DNA from: Platerodrilus igneus
Taxonomy: Eukaryota > Arthropoda > Insecta > Coleoptera > Lycidae
Direction: 5' to 3'
Length of the DNA: 64,000 bases
Assembly (NCBI GenBank): GCA_036346225.1
Contig: JARFIW010000900.1
Span: forward strand, 2,997,001 to 3,061,000
Shown here one piece after another: positions 44,380 to 54,960 of this stretch (position 1 is the first letter of the stretch; each line of letters starts with the position of its first letter). The position numbers and the translations under genes were made by a program. The notes beneath the pieces are model-generated. The model was not told the origin of the DNA, ran no database searches, and saw nothing but the letters and a program-made list of their open reading frames with translations.

Positions 44380-45771
44380 ATGCTGTTACATTATAATAAA
44401 CCACAACTATTTGCGGGCGATTTATGTAATTATTGCACATCATATAAAGGTTATTTACAATCTCATAAACGTACACATACTAATGAACGACGATTTGCTT
44501 GTAATTTTTGTAGTTATTCTGCATCATACAGAAGTACTATACGTAGGCATATAAAAACACATTCTAATGAACGACCGCTTAGATGTAGTTTGTGTAATTA
44601 TGTTGCATCACACAAAACGAGTTTATGCGAGCATATGAGAGTACATAACGAACGACCATATCTATGTAACTTATGTAATTATTCTGCAACAAAGAAAAGT
44701 AGCATACAAATCCATCTAAGAAAACATACCAACGAACGACCGTTTGCATGCAATTTATGTAGCTATTCTGCATCACACAAAAGTAGATTAAACGAACATA
44801 TAAGAACACATACTAACGAACGACCATATGTATGCAACTTATGTAATTATTCTGCATCTCTGAAAAGTCATTACGTCAGCATATAAGAATACATACTAAC
44901 GAACGACCATTTGTATGCAATTTATGTGACTATGCTGCATCTTGGAAATCTAGTTTAAACAAGCATATAAGAACACATACCAACGAACGACCACATGGAT
45001 GTAACTTATGTAATTATTCTGCATCTCTGAAAAGTAATTTACGTAGGCATATGAGAATACATGCTAACGAACGATTATTTGTGTGCAATTTATGTGACTG
45101 TTGCATCTTACAAAACTAGTCTAAACCAGCATATAAGAACACATACTAACGAACGACCATATGTATGTAACTTGTGTAATTATTCTGCATCTCAGAAAGG
45201 TCATTTAGGTGAGCATATGAGAATACATACTAACGAACGACCTTTTGTGTGCAATTTATGTAACTATGCTGCATCTTACAAAGGTAATTTACTCATGCAT
45301 ATAAGAACGCATACTAACGAACGACCATTTGCATGTAAATTATGCAATTATTCTGCTTCTAGCAAAAGTAATTTACATAATCATATAAGAACACATACTA
45401 GAGAACGACCGTTTGCATGTACTTTATGTAATTATGTCACATCAAACGCAAGTAGTTTGAACAAGCATATAAGAACACATACTAACGAACGACCATTTAT
45501 ATGTAACTTATGTAATTATGCTGCAGCACACAAAAATAGTTTACGCTTGCATGTAAAAACACATACTAACGAACGATCGTTTGCGTGTAATTTATGTAAT
45601 TATTTTGCATCACGCAAAGATACATTACATAACCATATGAAAACACATACTAACAAACGTCCATTTTCATGCAACTTATGTAATTATGCTGCGTCACGCA
45701 AAAGTTATTTAGATGAACATACAAAGATACATATTAACGAACGACCATTTGCATGTAATTCATGTAATTAA
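44380..45771 (+). pseudogene. C2H2 zinc-finger array, about 17 units, two frameshifts
   Basis: ATG at 44380. Units have the same CNLCNYSAS...H...H form and TNERP linkers as the copy at 10782. The first unit lost a Cys (FAGDLC). A missing base near 44870 (SHYV instead of SHLR) ends the first frame at 44886. A second gap near 45100 (GACTGTTGCATC) shifts it again. From 45061 the frame is open to a TAA at 45769-45771. The array is about six units longer than its paralogue, mostly by repetition of a two-finger module. If the two gaps are sequence errors this is a functional 15-16-finger gene; otherwise a pseudogene. Confidence 0.7.
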
Positions 45772-45969
45772 TAAAAAATTGACGGAACACCTCTAACAGC
45801 AAACTATGTAAACATTTTTATTTTACTACTTTTTTATGAAATTCGATATGAAATTGCAGGCGTAATAATAAGATCAAGTTTGAAATCATGGACTAATGTT
45901 CTGAAAGGGTATGTTTCCTATGATGCTAATGAAAGCAAACATCTTAAAATGCTGCTTGGTTTCCATTAG

Positions 45970-46700
45970 TAAATTTTCAGGTAGTTTTTGCTAATCGAAA
46001 TTTTGGGATTTTGCGATGATTTAAAAAAAATTATATTAAATTTGCAGCAAGAATTAGTTTTAATTCTAGCTAGTTTCGACACAAAATCAATAATTAATAG
46101 TAAAGCGGACGAACAAATTCCTTTGAAAAATTCCAGACAGCTGTTGAAGATGGCCAAAAGAATAAAACTAGTTGAATGCGTAGTACAAAATCAGGACTTG
46201 CATACCCGTTTAGAGGTTGAGAGTTGTTTGAAAATTAGCTTTCGTAAAAACACAACGTCATACATAAAAAAGCCACACAGTTAGGAGAGCCGCTCTTTGT
46301 AATAGTTGGATATCATAGAAAACGAAAAAATAAAAATCAAAGTGTTGATAGTCGATTCGATCAATGCGATCTAACAAACATTAAACTATATCTAAATTCA
46401 GAGATAGATCTGTACGATAATCTGAATTTGAATTTTGATATTAATTAGGCGTCATCTTTAAGTGAAATGTATGCACAGTTTTAGCAATCGTAATACGAAA
46501 AGGAAAATGAACCGTTGTTTAACCCCGAAAAGTTTCGAAATGTAGCGGCACTTGCTGTGATATAATGTTCTAGACACAACAAAGCATTCCAATCTGGTAC
46601 AGACAAAATGTTCCTGCAAATACATATTGTTACTCTCTCATATTGCGTGATGGATTAGTAAAGTATAATGCGCTTACTAATGCTATACGAATTTTGTAAA
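45970..46700 (+). pseudogene. Double-jelly-roll-like (Polinton-type) protein, decayed
   Basis: Plus-strand pieces in order: GFCDDLKKIILNLQQELVLI (45988 onward), VECVVQNQDLHTRLEVE, EPLFVIVGYHRKRKNKNQSV (46296), FDQCDLTNIKLYLNSEIDLY and DNLNLNFDIN (to 46446), a stop, then LSEMYAQF, FNPEKFRNVAALAVI and FQSGTD, and lastly LSYCVMDGLVKYNALTNAIR-like sequence in shifted frames. I recognise this order from insect proteins annotated as double jelly-roll-like, related to Polinton capsid folds. Several stops and frameshifts make it non-functional. The family call comes from memory, not from a profile search. Confidence 0.55.
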
Positions 46701-47380
46701 TCTAACCTGTATTTATTTATTTATTTATTTATACAATATTTAACAAATTTTAGATTTAGGTTAAATCAATACTAAAAAGTTTATAATTAAAAATTTAAAA
46801 GTATTTCATTGTGTGTTTTATATTTTTCATGTAACTTATGCAATATAAATATACTTAATGGTTTTAGCATAAATAAAATTCGTAATGTATTTTTAATAAT
46901 ATACTAATTGTACTTTATATGCTTTATAATTTTATGTACATAATGTTAATTACATTGAATAAACATGCAAGCTAGCTCTATAGTACCTCAATCATTCTCA
47001 GCATTCTGTAACTTTTCTAAAATACAAAGCAAACTAGTATAATATCAAAAAAAATTTTTTGGGCCCAGTTTTAGCGTTCTATATATTATCGTTAAAATAA
47101 TATCCCCATGGTTTGGTATGAGTTGTTTTTGAACGCGGTGTTCGGTTATCGTCATGCGGATTCAATACTACCTTATTTTGGGTTAAGGTTAACTCGCTAT
47201 GTTTATGTGATCTAATGAGATGTTGGGATCTCTTTAAAATTTCTTTAAGAAACAGATTATTGTAATTGTCAAAAGTGATTGTTTTTACGCCCGTCCAAGT
47301 GGAACCTTTAGATTTTTTATAACCATTTTGTCTACCGTATAAGCGTATAAGATCTCATACACAGAACTCATCGATCGAGC
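46701..47380. other. Non-coding spacer
   Basis: Contains a short (ATTT)n run at 46712-46733, similar to the tail of the LINE at 51290, so it may mark an old LINE 3' end. No gene supported. Confidence 0.4.
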
Positions 47381-47671
47381 TGTCTGTGTCGGTCTACTAC
47401 GCCCTAGGTCCCGGGTTCGAATCCCGACACGGTCCGCTTGAAAAATGTTAGGCGAGCATTTTTCGCAAAAATACACCCTCGTTCGGATGAGAGATAAAAT
47501 GGAGGTCCCGTGTGTGAGTGTTGTCACGCACGTTAAAGATCCCTACCTTGCTTGGAACAGCAAGGATTCGGCAAAATTCAAAATTTTCCAGGTAAAAAAA
47601 AACTCGCTTCCTGGCCAATGTAGTACCTTCGGGTGGAGCATTGAAAAATCACATGTAATGTCTGTGTCGGT
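47381..47671 (+). mobile_element. tRNA-derived SINE with 13-bp target duplication
   Basis: The element (47394-47658) contains a pol III B box GGTTCGAATCC at about 47414 and then the same body as the copy at 20647. It is flanked by TGTCTGTGTCGGT at 47381-47393 and 47659-47671. The region that would hold the A box is missing or outside the duplication, so it is also 5'-truncated. The body includes CACGTTAAAGATCCCTACC. Confidence 0.75.
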
Positions 47672-47899
47672 GTATAAAGCTATAGCTTTGTTACCAAATT
47701 TCTGTTTTACATAATTGTAATATAACTCGTACAGAATTGTTTTAGATATATCAAAGAATGAAAACCTTGGGTAAGTTGGTTTACTTAAATATACCTCTAG
47801 TTTGATTATTTCTATTACTACCAAATCGTGATCAAGGATAGTGCTGCTGTGAAAGTTTGGCTTTGCAATACATGCGCCAGCTTCTTAATGCCCTTTATA

Positions 47900-48590
47900 T
47901 TTTGATACTGGTGGTATCACTTTGTGCTTCTTCTCATTTTCCATTAGTTTTCCAAAACCAGAATTAATTATTAGTTTATAGAAATTTTTAACAAACTTAT
48001 TTTTTAGACTGTTGCCTTAAACAGTTGTTTAGATTAATATATTTTTCTACCCACGGTACCTGCTTAAGTTGAAGTATCCTATTGTTATGAAGTATTCTCA
48101 AACTAAATGCTAGGTACATCTTTAATTCTTATGTGAAAAAGTGTAGTTCCTTTTTCTATATAATGCAGTAGCAATTTTTTGATCTTAGATGTAGAAGTAG
48201 CTATTGGAGAGATCATGTTCTCTGGAGCTAGATGTATATTTATATGAACAGTGCTGTGGCCTGGAGAATATTCTAAATCGCATTCAAAAATATAACCTAC
48301 GTCAGAATCATCAGGACTATTTAATATATATGTATCTTTAAAGTCTTCATTTTCTAAACACCTAAAGATCCCATATGGTAGGTAATCTAACATGGCTGCA
48401 TCGTACAAATTATTCACGTCGAAATACATTAAGTATGCGGAGTGTTGATTTGGATCGTACTAATCTCTCATGTATCTTTTATTAGTCACTTCCAATAAAC
48501 AGAATTTGGCATTTGTCAGAGAGAAGTTCAAATTGAACTTTTGTAGATTTAAGCATAGCAACAAATGCTAAGCTAGGTTCTATAAAATAG
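47900..48590 (-). pseudogene. B-family DNA polymerase fragment (Polinton/virus-like)
   Basis: On the minus strand from 48590: SLAFVAMLKSTKVQFELLSD, a gap, NKRYMRD, a stop, then MYFDVNNLYDAAMLDYLPYG (48429 onward). This is the DxxNLYxxxM polymerase motif of protein-primed DNA_pol_B_2 enzymes. Then SPDDSDVGYIFECDLEYS, QVPWVEKYINLNNCLR and FYKLIINSGFGKLMEN, corresponding to the NSxFGKxMEN motif. The order and spacing fit one polymerase gene of the type found in Polintons and repeatedly in insect genomes. A middle segment is deleted and the frame is broken at least three times. Confidence 0.7.
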
Positions 48591-48889
48591 TGCGTGTATG
48601 TGAAAGGTTTAGCAAACATTCACTGCATGATTGTAGTTTTTATCGCTAAAATCGTCATCGCGAAAACGATTAAAATTTTTGTTTGAGAGGTAATTTAGTT
48701 TTTTTAAGTTTTTTTCAAAAATCTATATATTCATAAGAAAAAATACCTTAGCAAATCAATAAATTGAATTCTTCTTCTGTAATTTTTCCTAATAATAATT
48801 TTTTAACGTTTAATACGATGATAGTTTGCCAAGACTGCTAGCCGTACCGTACACGATTTAGATTTGCATATTTTCCAGTTATAGTCATC

Positions 48890-48963
48890 GGTCTCGGTGG
48901 CGTAATTGGTAAACGCACAGTCCCGGAAAGACTAAGATGCAGGTTCAAATCCTGTCCAAGACC
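48890..48963 (+). tRNA. tRNA-like sequence, probable pseudogene or SINE head
   Basis: A 74-nt cloverleaf can be drawn. The acceptor GGTCTCG/CAAGACC has one mismatch. The D arm is GGCG...CGC, with GTGGCGTAATTGG as A box. The anticodon stem AGTC/GACT has a 7-nt loop CCGGAAA. The T arm CAGG-TTCAAAT-CCTG holds the B box. The loop anticodon would be GGA (Ser), but there is no long variable arm and position 33 is C, not U. A functional tRNA is therefore unlikely. It could be the head of a SINE. Confidence 0.4.
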
Positions 48964-49279
48964 TTATATTTTACTTCTTTTAATTACTAGCTCGATTTGA
49001 AATGATCATTTGGGCTTTGCATAAAAGGTTCATAAGAGTGAGTTACTCTACACTCTAGCAAATTTTTAGTTACTGGTACTCTGGTTTAATAAACAATACA
49101 CATCAAAACTTGTCCATGACATGGTTGTAAATCAACAAATTTACCAAACGTACACCTTACTAAATCCTTACATTGCTAACCTAACAAATTACATTTCTAC
49201 CATCAGGTTAGCTTTTTCACTTAATATTCAAGAAAAATAATTCCCACGTCTGGTCATAAATACCAAACGTTAGGAAGAT
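48964..49279. other. Non-coding spacer
   Basis: No gene or repeat unit recognised between the tRNA-like sequence and the minisatellite. Confidence 0.4.
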
Positions 49280-49444
49280 AAAAAGATAAAGCAAAATCTC
49301 AAGTTATTATCGAAGATAATAGATAAGATAACGATATTGAGCTTAAGTTATTATCAAAGGTAATAGGTAAGATAACGATACTCAGCTTTAGTTATTATTA
49401 GAGATAATAGGTAAGATAACGATATTAAACTAAAGTTATTATTA
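49280..49444. repeat. 44-bp minisatellite, left part
   Basis: GATAACGATA recurs at 49327, 49371 and 49415 with AGTTATTATC and ATAATAGGTAA between. The period is 44 bp and there are about 3.5 units. The array is interrupted by the LINE at 49445. Confidence 0.85.
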
Positions 49445-51301
49445 AATATAATGTGTTTAACTATAGCCAACCTTATAAATTTGATAATGAACACCACAAA
49501 AATACCCTTAAAATTAAAAATGGCAGTAATTCGACCCATTCATAAAAGAGGTAATTACAATGAAATTAGTAACTATCGGCTTATTTCCATTTTACCCGTA
49601 ATCGAAAAATTTTTCGAAAAACATTTAATAGGATTAGCGTATGACTTTGTCGAAAATAATAATGTTTTAAGAAAAGAACAATTTGGGTTTGTAAAAGGAT
49701 TAGGGACAAGCAAGGCACTAGCAAAATTTTCTGATTTAGTTTATCAAAAATTGAAAGATAGCATAAATGTTCTGTGTTTGTTTATTGACTACAGCAAGGC
49801 TTTTGATACAATTGATCATGGCGTATTACTACAAAAATTAGAGAAATATGGATTTAGAGGCCCTGCATTGCAACTCTTGTCTAGCTACCTTAGACATAGA
49901 AAGTTTGTGGTAAAAATAAATAACTCATACAGCTTTGAACACTGTATATCGATGGGTGTGCCACAGGGGTCAATACTAGGCCCACTTCTTTTTATCATGT
50001 ATATAAATGATTTAACCCAAATCATTCAAAAATGTCAAATTTTAATGTTTGCAGATGATGTTGTGTTAATTGCTGCACATAAAAGTCTTAAAACGGCAGA
50101 ACAGTTCTTACAGTTGGACGCTAACAACTTGACAAAATGGTCACATGACAATAAATTAATGCTAAACAAAGATAAAACCAAAGTCAGGCATATAGCTACA
50201 CCTTATATGATAAGAGGAAAGACTGAAATAACATTACACTCCTGCAAATGTTTTCAATTGCAACAAAGAGGAGTCTTTTTATGTTTTGCGGAGTGCGGTG
50301 TTGTCTCTGGCTGCTCTACATATCAGTACTTAGGTATTACCGTCGATAATTATTTCCGTTGGGACCATCAGATCAATAACGTGTGCAATAAATTAAAGCT
50401 AGTCTTAGTCAGAATATACTATGTTAGGCATTTACTTCCAGAAAAAATAATGAAGGTTATCTATATAACGCTGGCAGAATCTTTAATCTGATATGGACTA
50501 GAGGCTTGGGGTTTTGCTAGCGATGTATATTTAAAGAAAATAGATGTAGTTCAAAGACAGCTACTTAAAATAGTATGCAATGCAAAGTCGGGGTCAACCT
50601 TGAGAAACTTATTATGTAGTTGTGAACTATTAAGTACAAAGGGATTATTTCATTATAAAATAATCCAAAAAAGCCTTTTAAAGGAAATCGTTTTAGAAAA
50701 AAGAGACGATGGCCACGGATTGAGAAGTCAAAGATATATTGTCCAACGGACATTCAATAGATATGGTGAAAACAACCTTTCCTATCTGGTGCCTAAACTT
50801 TTAAATGAACTACCGAACGAAATTAAAACTGTTGCCAATATGCGTAAGCTAAAGCAAGACCTAAAAATTTTTTTAAACAATAAATACACATAGATTGATA
50901 GGTTAAATTAATCCACTCATCCAATGAAAATATTAGTTATAATTATTCAAGGCGGGGCAAATGCTGGTGTATACTTACAGAGGGTTGAGCCAATATTAAT
51001 GTTGATGTATGTAAATAAATAAATAAATAGGGTTATGATGTGTTTTTAGTTTTAGTTCATAGATTTAGTTTTCTAGTTACTGGCCATTAGTTGTACTTTT
51101 TGTAGTTTTTAAGTTAATATCTTATTTTTAATTTTTCAGTCTTTAGCTTTGAGTTTTTATACCTTGGCTTCTATTTCATAGTTTTTATAAAAATTATTGT
51201 TATAGAAAACTAAACAATTGTAAATATGGCCAAAACATATGTATAACTTAAGGTGAATTATGTGTATAAATGGAACAATAAAGATTTATTTATTTATTTA
51301 T
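49445..51301 (+). mobile_element. 5'-truncated CR1/Jockey-group LINE with (ATTT)n tail
   Basis: Flanked by TTATTATTA at 49436-49444 and 51302-51310, a plausible 9-bp target duplication within the minisatellite. It begins inside the RT domain and ends with a run of TTTA units. The 3' UTR (50894-51270) is AT-rich. Removing it restores a continuous minisatellite. Confidence 0.75.
49451..50893 (+). pseudogene. LINE reverse transcriptase, C-terminal two thirds
   Basis: RT motifs: LKMAVIRPIHKRGNYNEISN, EQFGFVKGLGTSKA, CLFIDYSKAFDTIDHGVLL (first catalytic Asp), GVPQGSILGPLLFIMYINDL and ILMFADDVVLIA (catalytic DD). Then the thumb and YLGITVDNYFRWDHQI. A TGA at 50489-50491 interrupts the frame before YGLEAWGFA. 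The C-terminal region (50492-50893) remains open to a TAG after LNNKYT. Motif-wise the enzyme looked active until recently, but the endonuclease half is absent through 5' truncation. Confidence 0.8.
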
Positions 51302-51416
51302 TTATTATTATAATAGGTAAGATAACGATACTAACTAAGGTTATTATCCAAGATAATAAATAAGATAAAGTTATTAACCTAAGTTATTATCAAGGATAAT
51401 AGGTAAGATAACGATA
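51302..51416. repeat. 44-bp minisatellite, right part
   Basis: GATAACGATA at 51321 and 51407, with a shortened unit at 51364 (about 43-bp steps). It continues the array at 49280-49444 and passes into errantivirus LTR-like sequence. Confidence 0.8.
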
Positions 51417-52327
51417 GAGTGGCTCCGTGGAGCCGTTAAATGGGAATTTCTCGTGCCCCCTAAAAAGAGCGGCCTGTAAAGCAGGTCCGTTTGCACTAAA
51501 CAGCACGAGGGACCGGGAAAGGCATTTGGGTGCATCCCTGCACCCAGCGTTAATTGATATCGGTGAGGTAATCACACGACATCCACACGATATATAGCAA
51601 CATATATATACTCATGCACTCACACATTCACACACTCATACATACCTTCACTGTTAGCGCCCATATGCGCTGACACTCTTATGTGGTAGACGGGTGTTCC
51701 GGGACGAGAACAGGTCTACCGAAAGAAAGATAAGGCAGAAACGGAGACAGCATGATACGAAAAAGTAGAGTTTTTGTACAAGCATCCGAGAGAAGGTAGA
51801 GAATTGTCCCTATTAAAACACAGATCGGTCTAAAGGACCACCTGCGATATTAATCCGACAGGTTAAGGTATATCATAAGTTAAAAAATTCACTAGACTCT
51901 TAAGAGAACTAGTGCAGTCATTTTCCTAACAAGTGCATCCACTACGATAAGAAAATCAGACAAAAGTTGACACAACAACTTAAAAGTATCACTACAGATA
52001 CAATCACACGAAAACAAACTGTTTCAATGTAATTTTTTTTTAAACGTTAACACCTTAACACACAAAGATGCCTAGCAGTTAAATACAGACACACTGTCTC
52101 AATATGCTAAAACAACCGAGAATTTAATAAGATATTAATAGAAAGCAATAGCACCTCACCACGAAGTTCAATAAAAATGTATTCACATCCGTTCTCATGT
52201 CTGATTTATGAACTTCCATTAACCTTTTATTACTTGTCCTTCAATTAATTATACAACGTAACAATCTAACTTTAAATTTAATAATTCCCTTTGATTACCT
52301 ATATCCTAATTTGGGAGATATCTAACT
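51382..52327 (-). repeat. 3' LTR of the errantivirus-like element (low end uncertain)
   Basis: Read on the minus strand it starts AGTTAGATATCTCCC at 52327, directly after a purine-rich tract CGTCGGGAGG, the usual AGT(T)A start of errantivirus LTRs. Such LTRs end in TAACT. Several copies of that end occur within the 44-bp minisatellite (for example at about 51382), so the true end cannot be fixed and the minisatellite may be partly LTR-derived. No second LTR is present in the window. Confidence 0.55.
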
Positions 52328-52406
52328 CCTCCCGACGTAGATGAAAATTAAGGGTTTTGCTTAATTTTTAAAATTTATTGTCCCTAAGGGTACACTTATT
52401 ATTTCT

Positions 52407-53800
52407 TTATTTTGTTTCTTGTTCCTTATGACTAGAATTAGTTTCTTTGCGTTTATATCTAAGATACATTTTGTACAGTAAATACATAGTTAATAAAATG
52501 ATTACAATAATTAATAAAATTGTCCAAACACTTATATTATCGTAATGTAATCTTGGCACTTTCACTTCGTTTAAATGTTCTTTGTAATTGTCAATTAATT
52601 TTACGGCTTGGTTGAGATCGTCTAGGTCTAGATGTTCCAGTTGCATTGGTTTCTTGCTGATTTCGTCATCTTCGGTTTGTGTAATTTTGAACTGTAATTC
52701 GGGTAGATTTGCAAATTTCTTCGTTATTGCGGGATTTTGGTATACTCGAATAATTTCCCCTTTTAATTTCAGATAGCAATCTTCCTTTAATGTGATTGCT
52801 TTACTTCCAATTGAAGCTAAACTGCCTTTATTTTGGTTGCAATGGGTGGTTGCTATTACTTCCTGTGGAAACACAGCAATCCATTTGTTGTTTGTGACTT
52901 TTTGAATTTTCATGTTGGTGATTTGTACTACTTTGACTCGCAATTTTCGTAGTGATTTGAGAATCTTAATAGTTGTACTTTACAGGGGCTATCCGTCTGA
53001 ATAGCTGTCGTCGTTAATGATTGACATAGATATTGGCCGGGTGCCACTTCTTTACATTTTTCATTCGTGAAGCCATACCCAAGTTCATTTAGGAAAAGTA
53101 ACTTGGTTTTAGGAATAATGACTTGATACTGGCTAGCAACTTTCATGGGGAATGCAAATAAATGATAATAATTATAAGGGTTAATTTCTACTATGGGGAT
53201 TTCTATTAAAAACGTAATTTCATGATTCTTTACATAACCTTTTGCTATAGCTATTTTTTAAATAAGAGTATATTGGATTCTGTTACTTCAAAAAATAGTT
53301 TGCTGTTAGTTATGAGTGATCTAATTCCTAATAGTTCTGGCAATAAATCAATTGGTTCTATAATACTAGCATGTAATGTGTTTAGTTTTGCAAATGTTAC
53401 AGCGTTTTCTAACGTGGCTTAAATTTGTTGAATTATTGTAACTGATGATATCATCTGATTGAATATCGTGTTGAATCTTATTAAATCTCGTATTTCTAGC
53501 ATTTTATTTTGCATGTAACCTGTCCTGGTTCCTTACTAATTTACTTAATGTATCATTGAATTCCATTATGGTTGACTGGGTTAAGGATATTTGATTTCTA
53601 ACAATAGTTTTTATGTCATTCTGGTTTTCAATTAGTTGTTGTATCACGTTGTCATATCGTCCATTGATTGTTTCAGTCTGAAGTAATTATCTCTAATTAC
53701 ATACAATTCTTGTTTTGATTTGGTTAAGTCAAATTTCTGTGCGAACGTCCAGTAATATATGCATACTTCCCAATTTTACCGGTAGTATACCGGGGTTGTT
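52407..53800 (-). pseudogene. Errantivirus-like envelope (env) gene, frameshifted
   Basis: The last frame (52407-52943) has an ectodomain stem, then VWTILLIIVIILLTMYLLYK as a transmembrane segment at about residues 139-158, then a basic cytoplasmic tail. The preceding frame (52928-53146) is Cys-bearing ectodomain (NEKCKEVAPGQYLCQSL). Further env-like helical sequence lies up to about 53800 with stops. Its position between integrase and 3' LTR is diagnostic of errantiviruses and related gypsy elements with a baculovirus-F-type envelope. Envelope proteins mediate membrane fusion; this copy is broken. Confidence 0.65.
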
Positions 53801-54960
53801 TTTAATGCCTTCCACTATTATGTCATTGTTGTCCGTTCTACCTGGGTGGAGGTTGACCGCAAGGGTGATGGCTGTCCATATGAAATTACATGGTGTCTTA
53901 GATTTTTTAAATGAATATATTTTACAATTTTTCCATTGTCTACTACGGCTACATTTCTATCCGAGATCTTTTTGATTTTAAACGGGCCTAAATTTCTGGG
54001 GACCGTTTTGTGTCTTTTACTTTTAAAATTTTTCTCATACACGATTTGTCCTACTGAAAATTTATTTATATCTGTATTCTTATTGCGGGTTGTCGTAATA
54101 CGTTCTTTATCGTTATCTAATTAATTTTTACAGTTTCATATGTTATTTTTAATTTCTCTTTGTGATATTTTGCATACTGTTGGTATACTTCTTTTCTAGT
54201 GTATGTCATAAGGGTTGCAGGAATCTGAGTGTCCTAGTGTTAGTTCGAGAGGAGTAAAATTAGTCGATGAGTAGATTGTGTTGTACGCAATTAGTACGTA
54301 TGACATTAAGTTAGTGACATGTTCCTTTGTATAGTTTAATCTTAATAGTCTGATTTGTTCTAATAGGGTTACGTGTAGTCTTTCAATTAATCCATTTGAC
54401 TCCGGGTGATTTTCTGTTATAAAATGAATTTTTATTTTGTGAAGTTCTAGGGTGTTCTGTATTGTTTCGTTTCTGAATTCGCTTCCATTATCTAAAGCTA
54501 TTGATTTGGGTGCGCCATAAAATGTAAAGTACTATAAGAATCCTTGAGTTACATTTATACTATTTTTTGAAATAATGGGTATCGCTTGGCCTACTTTCGT
54601 GAATGCGTCTACAATTGTTAAAAAGTTTTGTGCTTCTACTACCAAAGTATCTGCGTGTAGTTTTTGAAAGGGTTTATCGGGTATTTTAGTTAACATTAAA
54701 GGTACTTTTGCGGGTGACCAGTCGTATTTTGCTTTGTCGCATAATTCGCATTGGTTGATAAAATTCATGGTTAATTATTTCATGTCTTTAAAGTAGTATC
54801 TTCTTATGAGTTGTTTTAATGTTTCATTAATTCCACGATGGTTGGTTTTTCCTTCGTGTTGGGTTCGAATTACATCGTTTATTTCGCCAGGGTCATCTAA
54901 AGTTATTAATTTCCGTGTACATCTGATAATCTCGGGTCCTGAGTTATTAAATAATCTAAT
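53801..54960 (-). pseudogene. Errantivirus-like integrase
   Basis: Core: NQCELCDKAKYDWSPAKVP and PFQKLHADTLVVEAQNFLTI, then VDAFTKVGQAIPI (first Asp region). The middle part (54050-54530) shows ALDNGSEF-like and ENHPESNGLIERLH-like motifs in broken frames. The C-terminal GPF domain is seen as NLGPFKIKKISDRNVAVVD (53818-54042). Frames are broken near 54060 and 54530. It would insert the element DNA. Confidence 0.75.

Larger units (their letters stand above)
43679..45830 (+). repeat. Segmental duplication, copy 2
   Basis: Diverged copy of 10076-11812. It contains the same upstream region, the conserved TATATAGGACTCTAGAC block at about 44057 and an enlarged finger array. An extra piece of about 30 bp (GTATACTGAGTCGAATTT) lies near 43746. 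Confidence 0.8.
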
